Source of the DNA: Entomortierella parvispora
Lineage: Eukaryota; Mortierellomycota; Mortierellomycetes; Mortierellales; Mortierellaceae
Assembly (NCBI GenBank): GCA_963573315.1
Contig: OY752144.1
Span: 552,501 to 616,500 of the forward strand
Direction of reading: 5' to 3'
DNA: 64,000 bases
Positions 32,694 to 42,925 of the stretch are shown one piece after another. The notes beneath the pieces are model-generated. The model was not told the DNA's origin, did no database searches, and was given only the letters and a program-made list of their open reading frames with translations. The position numbers and the translations under genes are program-made. Numbering within the stretch: the stretch's first letter is position 1; every line of letters begins with the position of its first letter.

Positions 32694-35600
32694 TCATGGC
32701 AATGGCAGCAGGGTAACGTTTTCCGCATTTTGTTCTCGACTCAATGGTCCAAGACCTTGACTGGTCTCGGCTTGTTGTGCAGTCGTCTTGTTTTGGAAAG
32801 CCATGCCGGTTCCTCCTAACCCTCCTGGCGGCACTGTGACGCTCGAGAATACTTGTGGGTTTCCAGTTTGTCGAGCCAAGATCATCTTCTCCTGCATGGC
32901 CATGATGCTCTTCTTCATCGCCAGTCGGTCTAAATAGAGCTGTTGCCGTTGTTTCTCCAATTCTGACTTTTCCGTCTCCAAGACATTCTCTAATTCCTGG
33001 AACTGCTGCAACTTGAGCTCCAACTTCTTGAGCTGAATTTCGATCACAGCTGTCACCAATCTCTCAATCTCTCTCTCTTCAAAGTCGGCAAGCGTCTTTG
33101 CTTTGGCCGCTGCAGAACCCAATGCAGCAGCGGCAGCTCGCTCCAAGGTCGACCGTGGGATGCCTGCAATTTCTGATTCGTCTTTCAGGGACTCATTGGT
33201 GGTGGCATCCACCACGGGTTCATCCTCCTTCTTGTCTTCCATCTTTTCCTCCTTCGCTTCATTGGCAGTCTTATCTGTGTCCATGTCCGTGTCTTCATCG
33301 GCTTCCCCCTTCTTCTCGGTCGATTTTTCAGAGGCCACATCCTTGGAAGTAGTGGTCTCCTCCTGTGACTTCTTGGCCAGAGCAAGCTCCCTCAAAGCAC
33401 TTTGGGCGGCAGCAGCTGCAACACCGGGGTTGACGACACTTGCCAAAAACGCAACCACGCTCATCACTGGGTTGTCTGCTTCGCTGAAAGGCACCCGTTG
33501 ATATTGCAAAGGTCCCAGTTCGCGTTCAGTACTGCCTCCGAGATAAGGATCCTCTATGGGCAACTGTAAAAAGTGGAGGATACACTGTTCCCGACCACGC
33601 GTTCCCACATGTTCCGCCACTAGGTTCCAGTCCTCGTCATACATCTCCAATCCTTCCAGAAGCAACAGTGTCTCTTGATCCGACCAAGCGTCGTCGGTCG
33701 ACTGCTTGCTATCTGACTGAAACCGAATAAAATCGCCTGAAGACATGGTAGATGGGAACCGACCCTCCATAAAACAATTGGCACAGAGCTCGAAGTTCTT
33801 GGTTTTGATGCTGTGGTATCGACTCTTGGAGCAATCTACACCGCAGGTGAAGCAGTTGAATGTTTGTTTCTTTTCTGCGTTTTCTTCCCCGTCCTTGTTG
33901 GCAGCGATCGCTGCTCCTGCTGTACTTTGGTAAATGTTTTTCCGGAGCTCAAGATTCACATTCACTTTGGGGACTCCTGGTGTCTTTGTTTCTGTCTTTG
34001 TCTTGGAGGCTGTATGTTCAGGCACACTTGGTAAAAATGGTTGCAGGCCCTTGGGGGTGTCGGCTGTAACGCGGAAATGGCCAGTAAATGACGGGCCGAC
34101 TGTAGAAGGACGAGTTTCGGGATCAACCTAATCATTGGTAAAACAGCGGGTCAGCCACAACATCCCACACTCTCAACCTATACAAAAACTCGACAAAACT
34201 AAAATCTGGCGAACCTGGTAGTTGATGAGGCCCCATTGCTCCAAGAAGGCATGAACCCTGATAATGGCACAGACATCTCCAGCCAAGTTCCTCCGGCAGG
34301 CAGTGACGGTCAGGTATTCGGATGGGTTGAGGCGGTAGGTATTGATCATGAAATCGCGATAGTCCTTGTACACCGTTGGCGTTTTACTCCTGTTTTTCAT
34401 ATTGAAAAACTCTGGCAGAGACTTCTGTTCGATGTCATGGACCTTTGACATGGAAAACCAGGCTGAGTATGAGGGGATAATCACCTCCTGGGTTTGTTGT
34501 GACAAGTATCGACCTGCTTCTTCTTCTAACTGCAGGTGTTCAGCTTCGGTTTGTAGACTGGAGGCCTCATCCACTTCGGATGCAGGCTTGTTGCTCTGTT
34601 CTGGAGAGTTGACATCCTTGGTGTCCAAATCCAAGCCGGTCGAAGACTTTTCCTCTGGATCGTCCTCTTGCTTTGTATCAACATCCATCGATTCCGACTC
34701 AGCATCCTCCTTCACTTCTCCAATTTTGGGCGTAGGTTCTGGTTGACTATCTTCTGGCAGAACAGGGATATTGGCGAGTTCTCCTCCAACAATGGGTTCA
34801 TACTCGTTCTTCTTTGAGCCACGGCCTCTAGGCATATTATCTTCCAGGGAGACGACCTGAAGTCCCGGGTGATCGGGATGAGCATCCATCGGTGTAGAGG
34901 ACGAGCTTCTCTTTTGTCGCTTGGAATGTGATTCATTTCTGTCCGAGTTGTCCCTCTTTCCGAATCGGGCACTCGAAGGGGCGGGAGATCCAGAGATTGA
35001 TTCCTGGTCACTGTTCTGGTCTGATGAGGGCTCGTAATCCTCCTCGTTCATCCACTCGTTGTATTTTTCACTATCTCTGATCCAACGAGTTGAGATGTTC
35101 CAAGCGCCTTCATGCTCTGGGACAGGTTCGGGATCCATAAATTCGCTCGAGGTCTCTAGAAGCCACTCATCATATGAATCGGGATAGTACCAGTAATGGA
35201 CAAGAACCTTGCCGTCCTTCTTTTCCAATGTTCGGAGCCACTCTTCGCCTTCTGGACTCTCAAGCTCCTCGGTGGAAAGGTGCACAAGATGTGTTGCCTC
35301 TCTGGCATTGGAAGTGACACGTCCTGAATGAAATAATGAAAATGTCGATGAGCTTGCGTTTCCAAAAAAAAAAAAAAAAAAAAAAAAAAAACACCAGGAT
35401 CAAACAGAGAAAGACAGAAACAATAGATTGGGCAAGTTACCTCCCATGCGAACAACCATGGGTTCGAGCTTCTCCTGTTCTTCTTTGTCGACAGTATCAT
35501 CAAACGCTACCACTGGGTTCTTGATAAGGTGTTGACGGACGAGTTCCTCGCGGATATGAGAAACCAGGGCAAGATGCTGCTGTCGCTTTGGCACACTTGC

Positions 35601-35954
35601 AAAATCCCAGCGTCTCCAGCCTTGAGCCTGACGGAACTCGTACGCAGCCTTCAAGGCCTTGTAGATGGGCGAGCTTGAGGTGATGGTATCTGTGCGAAAG
35701 ATCTTTGCGGGGACACGAGCAGGTGCATTGGGGATCAAGTGCGCGTTGCTGGTGCCTAGAACGTCCTCCTGGAACTGTTGGAGTCCATGAGTAAAAGTAG
35801 CAAGTTCTTTGGCAGTGATGGTAGTGTCGGATCCGGGCTGACTCTTTTGGAGATCGCGAGTCAAGTCATCGGCGATGCGGTCAAACTGGGCGATGGTGTC
35901 CTGGGCCTCGTAGTAGCGGACATCGGACCCTCCTGATTTACGACGCGCCGTCAT
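32694..35954 (-). CDS. SWI3: SWI/SNF-RSC complex subunit Swi3/Rsc8 (SMARCC type)
   Basis: Scaffold subunit of SWI/SNF-family remodellers; it dimerises and anchors other core subunits in the nucleus. Three exons, 35954-35441, 35323-34215 and 34127-32694, give about 1018 residues. The N-terminal part (to about 240) has the SMARCC-type chromo/BRCT-like segment, with [13 protein letters not shown] and [21 protein letters not shown] (about 448-540) has [19 protein letters not shown] and ends [18 protein letters not shown]-type zinc finger follows ([20 protein letters not shown]). SANT ([20 protein letters not shown]) and a C-terminal coiled coil near 930-985 complete the set. Intron 1 carries a 28-nt homopolymer; intron 2 uses GTTCGC as donor. 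It faces the splicing-factor gene across 191 bp. Confidence 0.96.
35364..35391. repeat. A28 homopolymer in Swi3 intron 1
   Basis: Run of 28 A on the plus strand, so 28 U in the Swi3 pre-mRNA. It lies 40 nt upstream of the ATTCAG acceptor and could act as an extended polypyrimidine tract. Confidence 0.9.
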
Positions 35955-36145
35955 AGTGAAATTTGAGGTAGTGATGGAATCAATCGATGGTCGCTAGGGT
36001 GCGTGCATTCATGCAGGCAGGAGAGATGTGTTCCTATGGTGGCTTAGCCCAAATGATCACGTGTGCCAACCCTGAGTACATGTACATGTACTTGTCTTTT
36101 CTCTCCCCTTCATCAACACACCTTACTTTCTGTACTCTCATCGAC
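35955..36145. promoter_or_regulatory. Compact bidirectional promoter, Swi3 (-) and RRM/zinc-knuckle gene (+)
   Basis: 191 bp separate the two start codons. The interval holds a TCACGTG E-box at 36057-36063, a GTACATGTACATGTAC palindromic repeat just after it, and a CT-rich leader before the plus-strand ATG. No TATA box was seen on either side. Confidence 0.5.
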
Positions 36146-37391
36146 ATGTCACTGCCACCGCCACCTCCACCATTGCCCTCAGGTATGCGCAAACAGGAAG
36201 ATTCAGACGTTGCAACTCTTTTTCAGGCATCAGGACAGGAATTGGGAAGCATGGATTCTCACTTCAGTTCTTCTTTCATGGATAGCCGTTGAAGGGTCTG
36301 CGCCCCCATCTGCCTCCGGCCCCGTTCATACAACCGTCTATGTGGGCCACCTTAGCTTGAGAACAGAGCGTCGTGATGTTGAGGAGCTGGTAGGGATTTT
36401 CTTTTGCTTACGTCATTGTCATTCTTGTCCATGGCAGGCACTCCGCAGCAAGCTGATTCAATGGCTTTTGTTTCCTCTTTTTCAAAATAGTTTGAAAAGT
36501 ACGGTCGCGTTCTCTCCGTCGAACTCAAGCACGGAGGTTTTGCCTTTGTTGAATACGAGGTTCGTCATTCAGGAACTCTGCGACTTTAACTGGCCGTATA
36601 GGAATTCTCAAGTTCTGACACTATCTTCTTGTGATGTATGATTTTAGGACCCTCGCGATGCTGATGACGCGGTCAACAAATTGAACGGATATGAACTTGA
36701 CGGACAGCGCATCTCTGTAGAATGGTCCAGACGCTCTGGTGGCCCTGGAAGCGGATGCTTCTTGTGCAACCAGACCGGTCACTGGGCCCGTGAATGTCCT
36801 GAGGCTAGCGAGAAGGGCATGGATGTGAAATCTGGAAAGTGCTTCAAATGTGGCGAGCCCGGCCATTTGGCTCGTTTCTGCCGAGGTGCCGACAACAGAC
36901 GCTATGGACCTCCACCCAGAGATTACCGTGGCGCCCCACCTCCATCCCGCTATGGACGTGGCCGTTCTCCTCCTCCCTATGGACGGGACTATGACTATGG
37001 GTACCGCGGACGTGGGTACTCGCGATCGCCCGATCGTGGTTATGGAGGTCCTGGTGGATACCGTGGTCGCTCGCCTCCCTATCCCATGGGCGGTGGCGGC
37101 GGTTACCGTGGACGCTCCCCCTCTCCGTACTATCGTGACAGCGGCCGTGGCCGTTCCCCAAGCCCCTACGGGTAAGCGTCGCCTATCTTTTGTTTTGTGG
37201 TTTGCTTTTATTTCCAGGGGTTATTTGAAACTTTTGCATTACTCGAGCACGTATGACCATTCTTTTGTGATCCCATCTTTTGCCGATTGATTGAGACTCT
37301 AAAAGGTCATAGTCAGAGGCAATGATGGATGGGGGATTATAACCTCCACCTATGGGACCCTTAGAAATATGAAGTGGCTGGTCTTGCTTTT

Positions 37392-37430
<39 letters not shown>

Positions 37431-37766
37431 CGTTGTTGCAGTTTTCTGGAACATGGGATACAATTGCATGGGACGCGCTTGGAGCTGGAACTGGAGCTGG
37501 AGCGGGAAGAAAAAAAGATACTGGAGCGGGAGTGGAGCATGGCAGTCTGTCTTTCTTTTTGTTTTGCGGCTCTGGAAGGCTTCGATTGTACTGGATTAAA
37601 GGACTCACCGAAGGCAAAATGTCCAACATTGGTGGCGGCGGCGTACCCTTCCTCATGGGATTACCCTCGTTCTCCTCTGTTTCTCCCATTTTCTTTCTCT
37701 TTTTTTTTCTCGCATTTTTTTCTACAATTCAGACGCGGACCACCACCTGGAGCTCTTCGCCGCTAA
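36146..37766 (+). CDS. SR-like splicing factor with one RRM and two CCHC zinc knuckles
   Basis: RNA-binding protein of the nuclear splicing machinery. Five exons: 36146-36182, 36286-36389, 36491-36559, 36648-37171 and 37733-37766, giving about 255 residues. The RRM (about 25-95) has RNP2 VYVGHL and RNP1 [10 protein letters not shown]. Two knuckles follow, [14 protein letters not shown] and [14 protein letters not shown], then an Arg/Gly/Tyr/Ser-rich tail with RGRSPPP and RGRSPSPY repeats, which is a likely kinase target. The layout resembles plant RSZ/RS2Z factors and animal SRSF7. Exon 2 may start nine bases later (36295), since both AG sites are in phase. The intron 3 donor is GTTCGT; intron 4 contains a CT microsatellite. 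Confidence 0.92.
37395..37427. repeat. CT dinucleotide microsatellite
   Basis: About 16 CT units within the last intron of the RRM/zinc-knuckle gene. Confidence 0.9.
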
Positions 37767-37979
37767 ATGGAAAACGGATCACAGCGATGCCTAGGAACAC
37801 GCCGTTCGGATCGTCCTCGACCCATCACCACTCAATACTACCAGAATATCCTCATGGATCAGAATGATGCTGACGAGTCGAGTCAACAGCGGCGCATGCC
37901 AGGAATCAGGACTTCAAAGAACAGATTGTACTAAAACAAGCCAAAATTTTAAAGAAAAAAAAAAGAAGAGACAACAATG

Positions 37980-37985
37980 AATAAA
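37980..37985 (+). terminator. Poly(A) signal AATAAA of the RRM/zinc-knuckle gene
   Basis: Canonical hexamer about 214 bp after the stop and about 30 bp from the opposing poly(A) signal, so the two 3' ends probably overlap. Confidence 0.5.
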
Positions 37986-38011
37986 GATGCCTTGGAGGAG
38001 TGTCCTCTTTT

Positions 38012-38021
38012 TTTATTTATT
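38012..38021 (-). terminator. Poly(A) signals of the UXS1 gene
   Basis: TTTATTTATT on the plus strand reads as two overlapping AATAAA hexamers on the minus strand, about 49 bp past the UXS1 stop. Confidence 0.55.
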
Positions 38022-38069
38022 CAAAAGTATGGTGTGATGGAAAGGAGTGTTCGATTCGAATTGTCCTCT

Positions 38070-39660
38070 TCAGGTCTGGTATGAGGTTTGTTCGTCCTTG
38101 GTCTTCTTGAAATACTGCACTGTCTCGCGAATCCCCTGGTTGACTGAGAATTTAGGTGCCCAGCCGAGGTACCGTTGAGCACGTCCAATGTCAGGTCTCC
38201 GTCTCTGGGGGTCATCCTCGATGGGAGGACGACCGGTGATTTTGACCTCGGTATTGATCTCATCCCGGATCATTTCTGCAAACTCCCGGATCGTGTATTC
38301 TTCTGGGTTACCCAAGTTGACGGGCTCCTTATAGTTCTTGTTCATGAGCAAAATCAATCCATCAATCAGGTCGTGAATGTACTGGAAAGATCGCGTCTGC
38401 TGTCCATCGCCGTAGATTGTCAATTCGTCACCTCGCAGTGCTTGCATAATGAAATTGCTGACCACGCGTCCGTCGTGCTCGTTCATGCGAGGTCCAAAAG
38501 TGTTGAAGATCCTGGCCACCCGCACATCGACATTGTCTTGGTTCATGTATGAATAGGTCAGTGTCTCGGCCACACGCTTTCCTTCGTCGTAACAAGCTCG
38601 TGGTCCAATCGGGTTAACATGACCCCAATACGTTTCCTTTTGAGGGTGTTCCTCTGGATCTCCGTAAACCTCTAGATGACGTTCATGCAATGCAAGAAGG
38701 AGAGAGAGAGAGCACGAAAAAAAAGGGTCGATTGTCAGCACATCATCTCGCATAGAGCCGTGTCAAACATCACGGAGATATGACAGCATGTGGCAAGCCC
38801 GCCTTCGTTCTTTCATTACCTGAGGTTGAAGTCAACAAGAACCGTGCTTTGGTTCGCTTTGCAAGTCCCAGCATGTTGATCGTGCCCATCACTGATGTCT
38901 TGACCGTCTTGATAGGATTGTACTGGTAGTGCGGAGGCGAAGCTGGACAAGCCAAGTGATAAATCTGATCCACCTCAATCATGAATGGGTCCACGACATC
39001 ATGTCGAATCAACTCGAAATGAGGATGACCCAGCCAATGCTGCACATTCCGTTTGCTGCCCGTGAAAAAATTGTCGAGCACAATCACCTCATGCCCCATC
39101 AACATCAACCGATCCACCAAATGCGACCCTACAAAGCCTGCGCCGCCTGTGACCAAAATTCTCTTGCGTTGTTGGTTGGGCAACATTTTTACGGCGGGGA
39201 AGCTAGCTTGGTGAGGGAACGACAGGGTCTTGGTCTCTGGGTCGACATGTCTGTAAGCATCCTCTTGCACGGGCAAGTAGAGTTGTTGGAGTGCACTCAA
39301 AACCATGTCCGAGCGTACTTCCCTGTCGCCGACAATGGTGACAATTTCCGGTTGGACCTTGGCAAAAGCGGTGACGGGGGTGGTGGCGGTGCTTGTGGAA
39401 GGCGAAGGCAAATGATCCTCAGCTCGTATCCTGCTGGCTTCGTCCTGGACAGGGATGGACGAGGCGAGGCCTTTGGTAAGAACAGCTGGCGTGGACAAGG
39501 ATGTGTTATCTGATCCAGAGGAGGATCGGGTCGAGGGCATAGTGTCGTCGCTGGCGCTTGTAGGTGTATCTGGCCTAACGCTGTCCGCAGAATGAAGTTG
39601 GCAAGGCTGTTGGTCCCCGAGGTGGAGATGTTGCTCCAGTTGGTTTATTGTGTCCTCCAT
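38070..39660 (-). CDS. UXS1: UDP-glucuronate decarboxylase (UDP-xylose synthase)
   Basis: NAD-dependent SDR enzyme that converts UDP-glucuronate to UDP-xylose for glycan synthesis. Two exons, 39660-38820 and 38671-38070, give 480 residues. After a 165-residue Ser/Thr-rich N-terminal extension comes the Rossmann motif [10 protein letters not shown] (171-180). Then [40 protein letters not shown] across the splice site, and the catalytic YDEGK (Tyr308, Lys312) follow. [23 protein letters not shown] and [15 protein letters not shown] are typical of UXS. I see no membrane anchor, unlike animal UXS1, so a cytosolic form is likely. It faces the RRM gene tail to tail. Confidence 0.95.
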
Positions 39661-41052
39661 TGTCGCTCAATAGAAGTAGGGGCTGCAGGAGGAGAGGAGA
39701 GGAGAAAAGTAGAAGAGGAAGGGGGTGGGAGAATACGGCGAGTCTTTCAGGGCAGGACGAAGTCAAAGAAAAGGAACAGGTGTGTGCGAGTTGAAGTACT
39801 GCGGCGTGTGAAATAGGGTGTTGAGGAGCTTGATTGGAGTGCTGTAGAGTGAAGAGCTTGTAAAGTAGAGTGTTGCAGAGTGGGGTAGACGACGGCGGGT
39901 AAACAAGATGAAGAATGAATGGGGAATGAATGAATGAATGAATAAATGAAATGAAGAATGAAGAATGAAGAATGAAAGAAAAGAGAGAGAGAGACGCCCA
40001 AAAAAAAGCTAAAAAGTGGCGGACCTTGTTCCCGCATTGTCCGCCGTCCACCATTCCCTTCGCCCGTCGTCATTCTTGCCCAAAGCCCGGGCGGGGTGAG
40101 CGGGGCCTGCCTCCCTCAGTCCACCGCGTGCGAGCCCGCGAGCGCTTGGCGTGGCTAGGCTTGATTGTGTGGGCTAGGGGTTGGTTGTTGATCAGTGTTG
40201 ATGATGTTATTTGTGTGTTGTTTGCTTTTTGTGTTCCATTGTCCTCTGTTACTGTCTGATCTTGGCTGCTGCTGACCCCTGCCTGTCCCTGTCCCCTGTC
40301 CGTCACCTACACAATAGACTGCTCATTGCTGTCTAATGAGGTCGCCCGTTGCCTTGCGCCCAAGGCCGTAGTGTTGACCTTGCATCTTTGGCCCTTCCAT
40401 CGAAATCCTGCCTTCCAAACGCCACGCGCTCTCTCTTCATCATCTTCTGCTTTTTCTCTAATTCTCTACTCTCCGAACAAAACGACATGGGCTAAATTTA
40501 TCGCTCATCATTTGGTGCTACCATCCTCTAAATTTCACTTCGGAATGTGTTGCGGACATCAATTGAGGCGCCGTCCTTTTTGCCGCAAACCCTGCAATAA
40601 TAATGCAAGGACTCGTCCATCACAGTTCCCTCGGTCGCGTGCTCTCTTTTTCGTTGTGTTTTCTTTACCACTCGCCCCCACTCGCCGCTTCCTGGCGGTG
40701 CCGCCACCAAAAGAACACTCCAACCATAACCTGGGGCTGTTGGTCGCCCACTCCACAACGGCGCATTGATTGTTGAGAGCCGTGCCGCGGTCTCTTGGTG
40801 GTACAATCGAACATTGCGGAATAACATGAAATTCTTTTGGAGTCTCTGCAGGGCAACCATCGGGGCTGTGGTCCAGAAAGCGGTGCTCAACTTTGGACCC
40901 GGGGAGTTTTAGAATCAGGCTGTTCGAGCGTATCTTTTTTTTTTTTTTGCGGCTGTATTCCTGTACTGTTCGGTCATAGTCTAATTCTGCCGCCCGCCTA
41001 GAGTTTATTGTTACGGAAACGCGTAGGGTTGAAGCGTCTTAAGCTTTTTGTT
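39661..41052. other. Intergenic region upstream of UXS1
   Basis: 1.39 kb. It holds the UXS1 5' flank, a GAATGAATGAAT simple repeat near 39924-39965, and a minus-strand AATAAA (TTTATT at 41004-41009) that suits TMX2. Short open frames around 40.3-40.9 kb have no family signature. No gene can be supported. Confidence 0.45.
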
Positions 41053-42253
41053 CTAGGATGATTCCCGAGCAAAGGTCTCCTTTCCAGTTCCCAACAATGG
41101 CAACTCAAACGCTTGAGAGACTGACGACTCTGAACGATCCCATCCAACCTTGCCCAGGACTTCGCCTCCAACTTTTGTTCCAAGTTTCAGAGGCAATTGC
41201 TTCAGTGCCTTGCCATCCTTGAACAAGATCAGAGTAGGCAAATCCAACGTAGTTGCCGCCAAATTTATCTTGAAACGCTCTGCAATCTGATCGCCTTCCT
41301 CGATCAAGTCCATGTCAACCTTTGCAAAATGAACGGATTGTCTCTCGTATCTATTTCACAGGAATTCTCGAATTGGTTTGATTTTGTTCTTTCTCACTTT
41401 TGTCATTCTGCATCTTAGCAAGAGGAGGCCTTAATTGGAGACTTACGTGATCGAACATCTTGCAAGGACAGCTTCAAAATGCCGGCAAGGCGAACTCCAG
41501 GTAGTGTTGAAGGCAATGATCCAGTAATGGCTTGGGTCAAATTCTGACTCGGCTGAGTTTTCGCCCTGAGCTTGTTCCTGCTCCTGATCACGCCTTTCCT
41601 CTTCCTCAACGTTGTCCAAAGGTTCACCATCCTCGCCCACCTCCACAATTTTGGCCGTGGAGGATCTGTTTCTGAGTGGTGATGTGTGATCCGCAGCCTT
41701 CTTTCCCTTCCCCTTGCTCGATCCGGGGGTGGTGAGGTATTCCAATTGAGAAGCGTTCAACGAAATGATCTTGGAAGGGCCTTGGTACGGAGGTTGAGGC
41801 AAAGCAATGAAGATGACTAGATTGGATAATTTTGAAACGTGTGTTAATATTCCAGACTTTTACGAGACTCATGTGAAATCAGTGTGGGCATAGCGATCCA
41901 TGACATGACATGACTTTACCTAACCAAGAGAAGAGGAAAAAAAAAACTCGCCACCAGCCAGACCACTCCATTCCAAAGAGGATGGCCTTTTCTTTGGCGA
42001 TGGTCCAGAACCCATAGAGAGAATAGACTTTGATGTAAAGTGCAACGACACTGACGAGCTCCTCTGCGGACTGGGATCCTCGGACCTTGATCGTGAGGAG
42101 AATCGCAGCAGGCAAGAGGTAGCGCGAGTAGGCGGCTACACTCTCGGAATTAAGGTACTCGGGATGGGAGATGAGCTGGTAGGCGGGATAGGCTACTGCC
42201 AAGATGGAGTTTGTGACATAGTGAGGATGGAGTAGCCGTTTGGCGAGCGACAT
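41053..42253 (-). CDS. TMX2: Thioredoxin-related transmembrane protein 2 homologue
   Basis: ER membrane protein with a thioredoxin-like domain. Three exons, 42253-41920, 41816-41447 and 41350-41053, give 333 residues. Two or more hydrophobic segments precede the domain; the last crosses intron 1 (VFFFLFSWL joined to VIFIALPQPPYQGPSK), a TMX2 hallmark. An acidic, Gln-rich insert with ER-export-neutral character separates this from the thioredoxin core: HYWIIAFNTTWSSPCRHFE, then VHFAKVDMD and LPTLILFKDGK. The redox site is SSPC, so the first Cys is missing, as in animal TMX2 (SNDC). It is therefore unlikely to be a classical oxidoreductase. There is no KDEL-type ending; the C-terminus is TFARESS. 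Confidence 0.92.
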
Positions 42254-42925
42254 TTGTACTGTAGATGGAAGGGTGGTTGATGAAAAAGCGAGAGCGGGGA
42301 AGCTGATGTAGATGCATGATTGCATGATGCGTTTGTGCACATGTCCACCGCTTTCAGAAATCGCACGTGCTGCACTTTCAGGGACACGGACGACGCCACC
42401 AAAAATCGTCTCTGATCGCAACTCCCTTCTGCTTCTGGCATACTTCTCGCTGCTGTTGCAACGCAATGATGATGGGGTAGAAGGAGGAAGGGGGGTCCCG
42501 CAGTGGAGAAGGATTGAAAAAGGAAACTCCAAGACTCGACCAAGCCGCACAACAGCAACAGCAGCAGCGTGGTCGGTCATGGGGAGCAGCGTGCGGACCT
42601 GTGTCGCCCACAATAAAACAATAATAGGGGCAACTGCAAAGCGAGGATGATTTCATTGCTGACAGGAGTATGGAAGTGTGGAGGCACAGGCAGACAGCCG
42701 ACGGTCGACGTGCGTCCCCTCCGTCTGTCCGTCCGTGGCCCTGTTCCTTCCCTCTCTCTCTCTCTCTCTTTCTCTACTCCTTCCTTCTTGACCCTTTCCA
42801 CCCTTCACTTCTCTCTCCGCCTTCCTTCGTTCTTTAAAACATTCTTCACTCTCCTCTCTCTCTCTCAGTCCCGCGTCATCTCTTTATAGATCAGGCATAG
42901 AACTCTGTTGTTCTATTGATGAGCT
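42254..42925. promoter_or_regulatory. Divergent intergenic region, TMX2 (-) and arrestin-like gene (+)
   Basis: 672 bp between start codons. A CACGTG E-box lies at 42364-42369, close to the TMX2 side. Long CT runs (near 42755-42775 and 42850-42868) sit in the leader of the arrestin-like gene. No coding frame is supported. Confidence 0.4.

Noticed and set aside
33103-33501. Ser/Ala-rich plus-strand frame
   Set aside because: Antisense to the acidic and Ala-rich region of Swi3.
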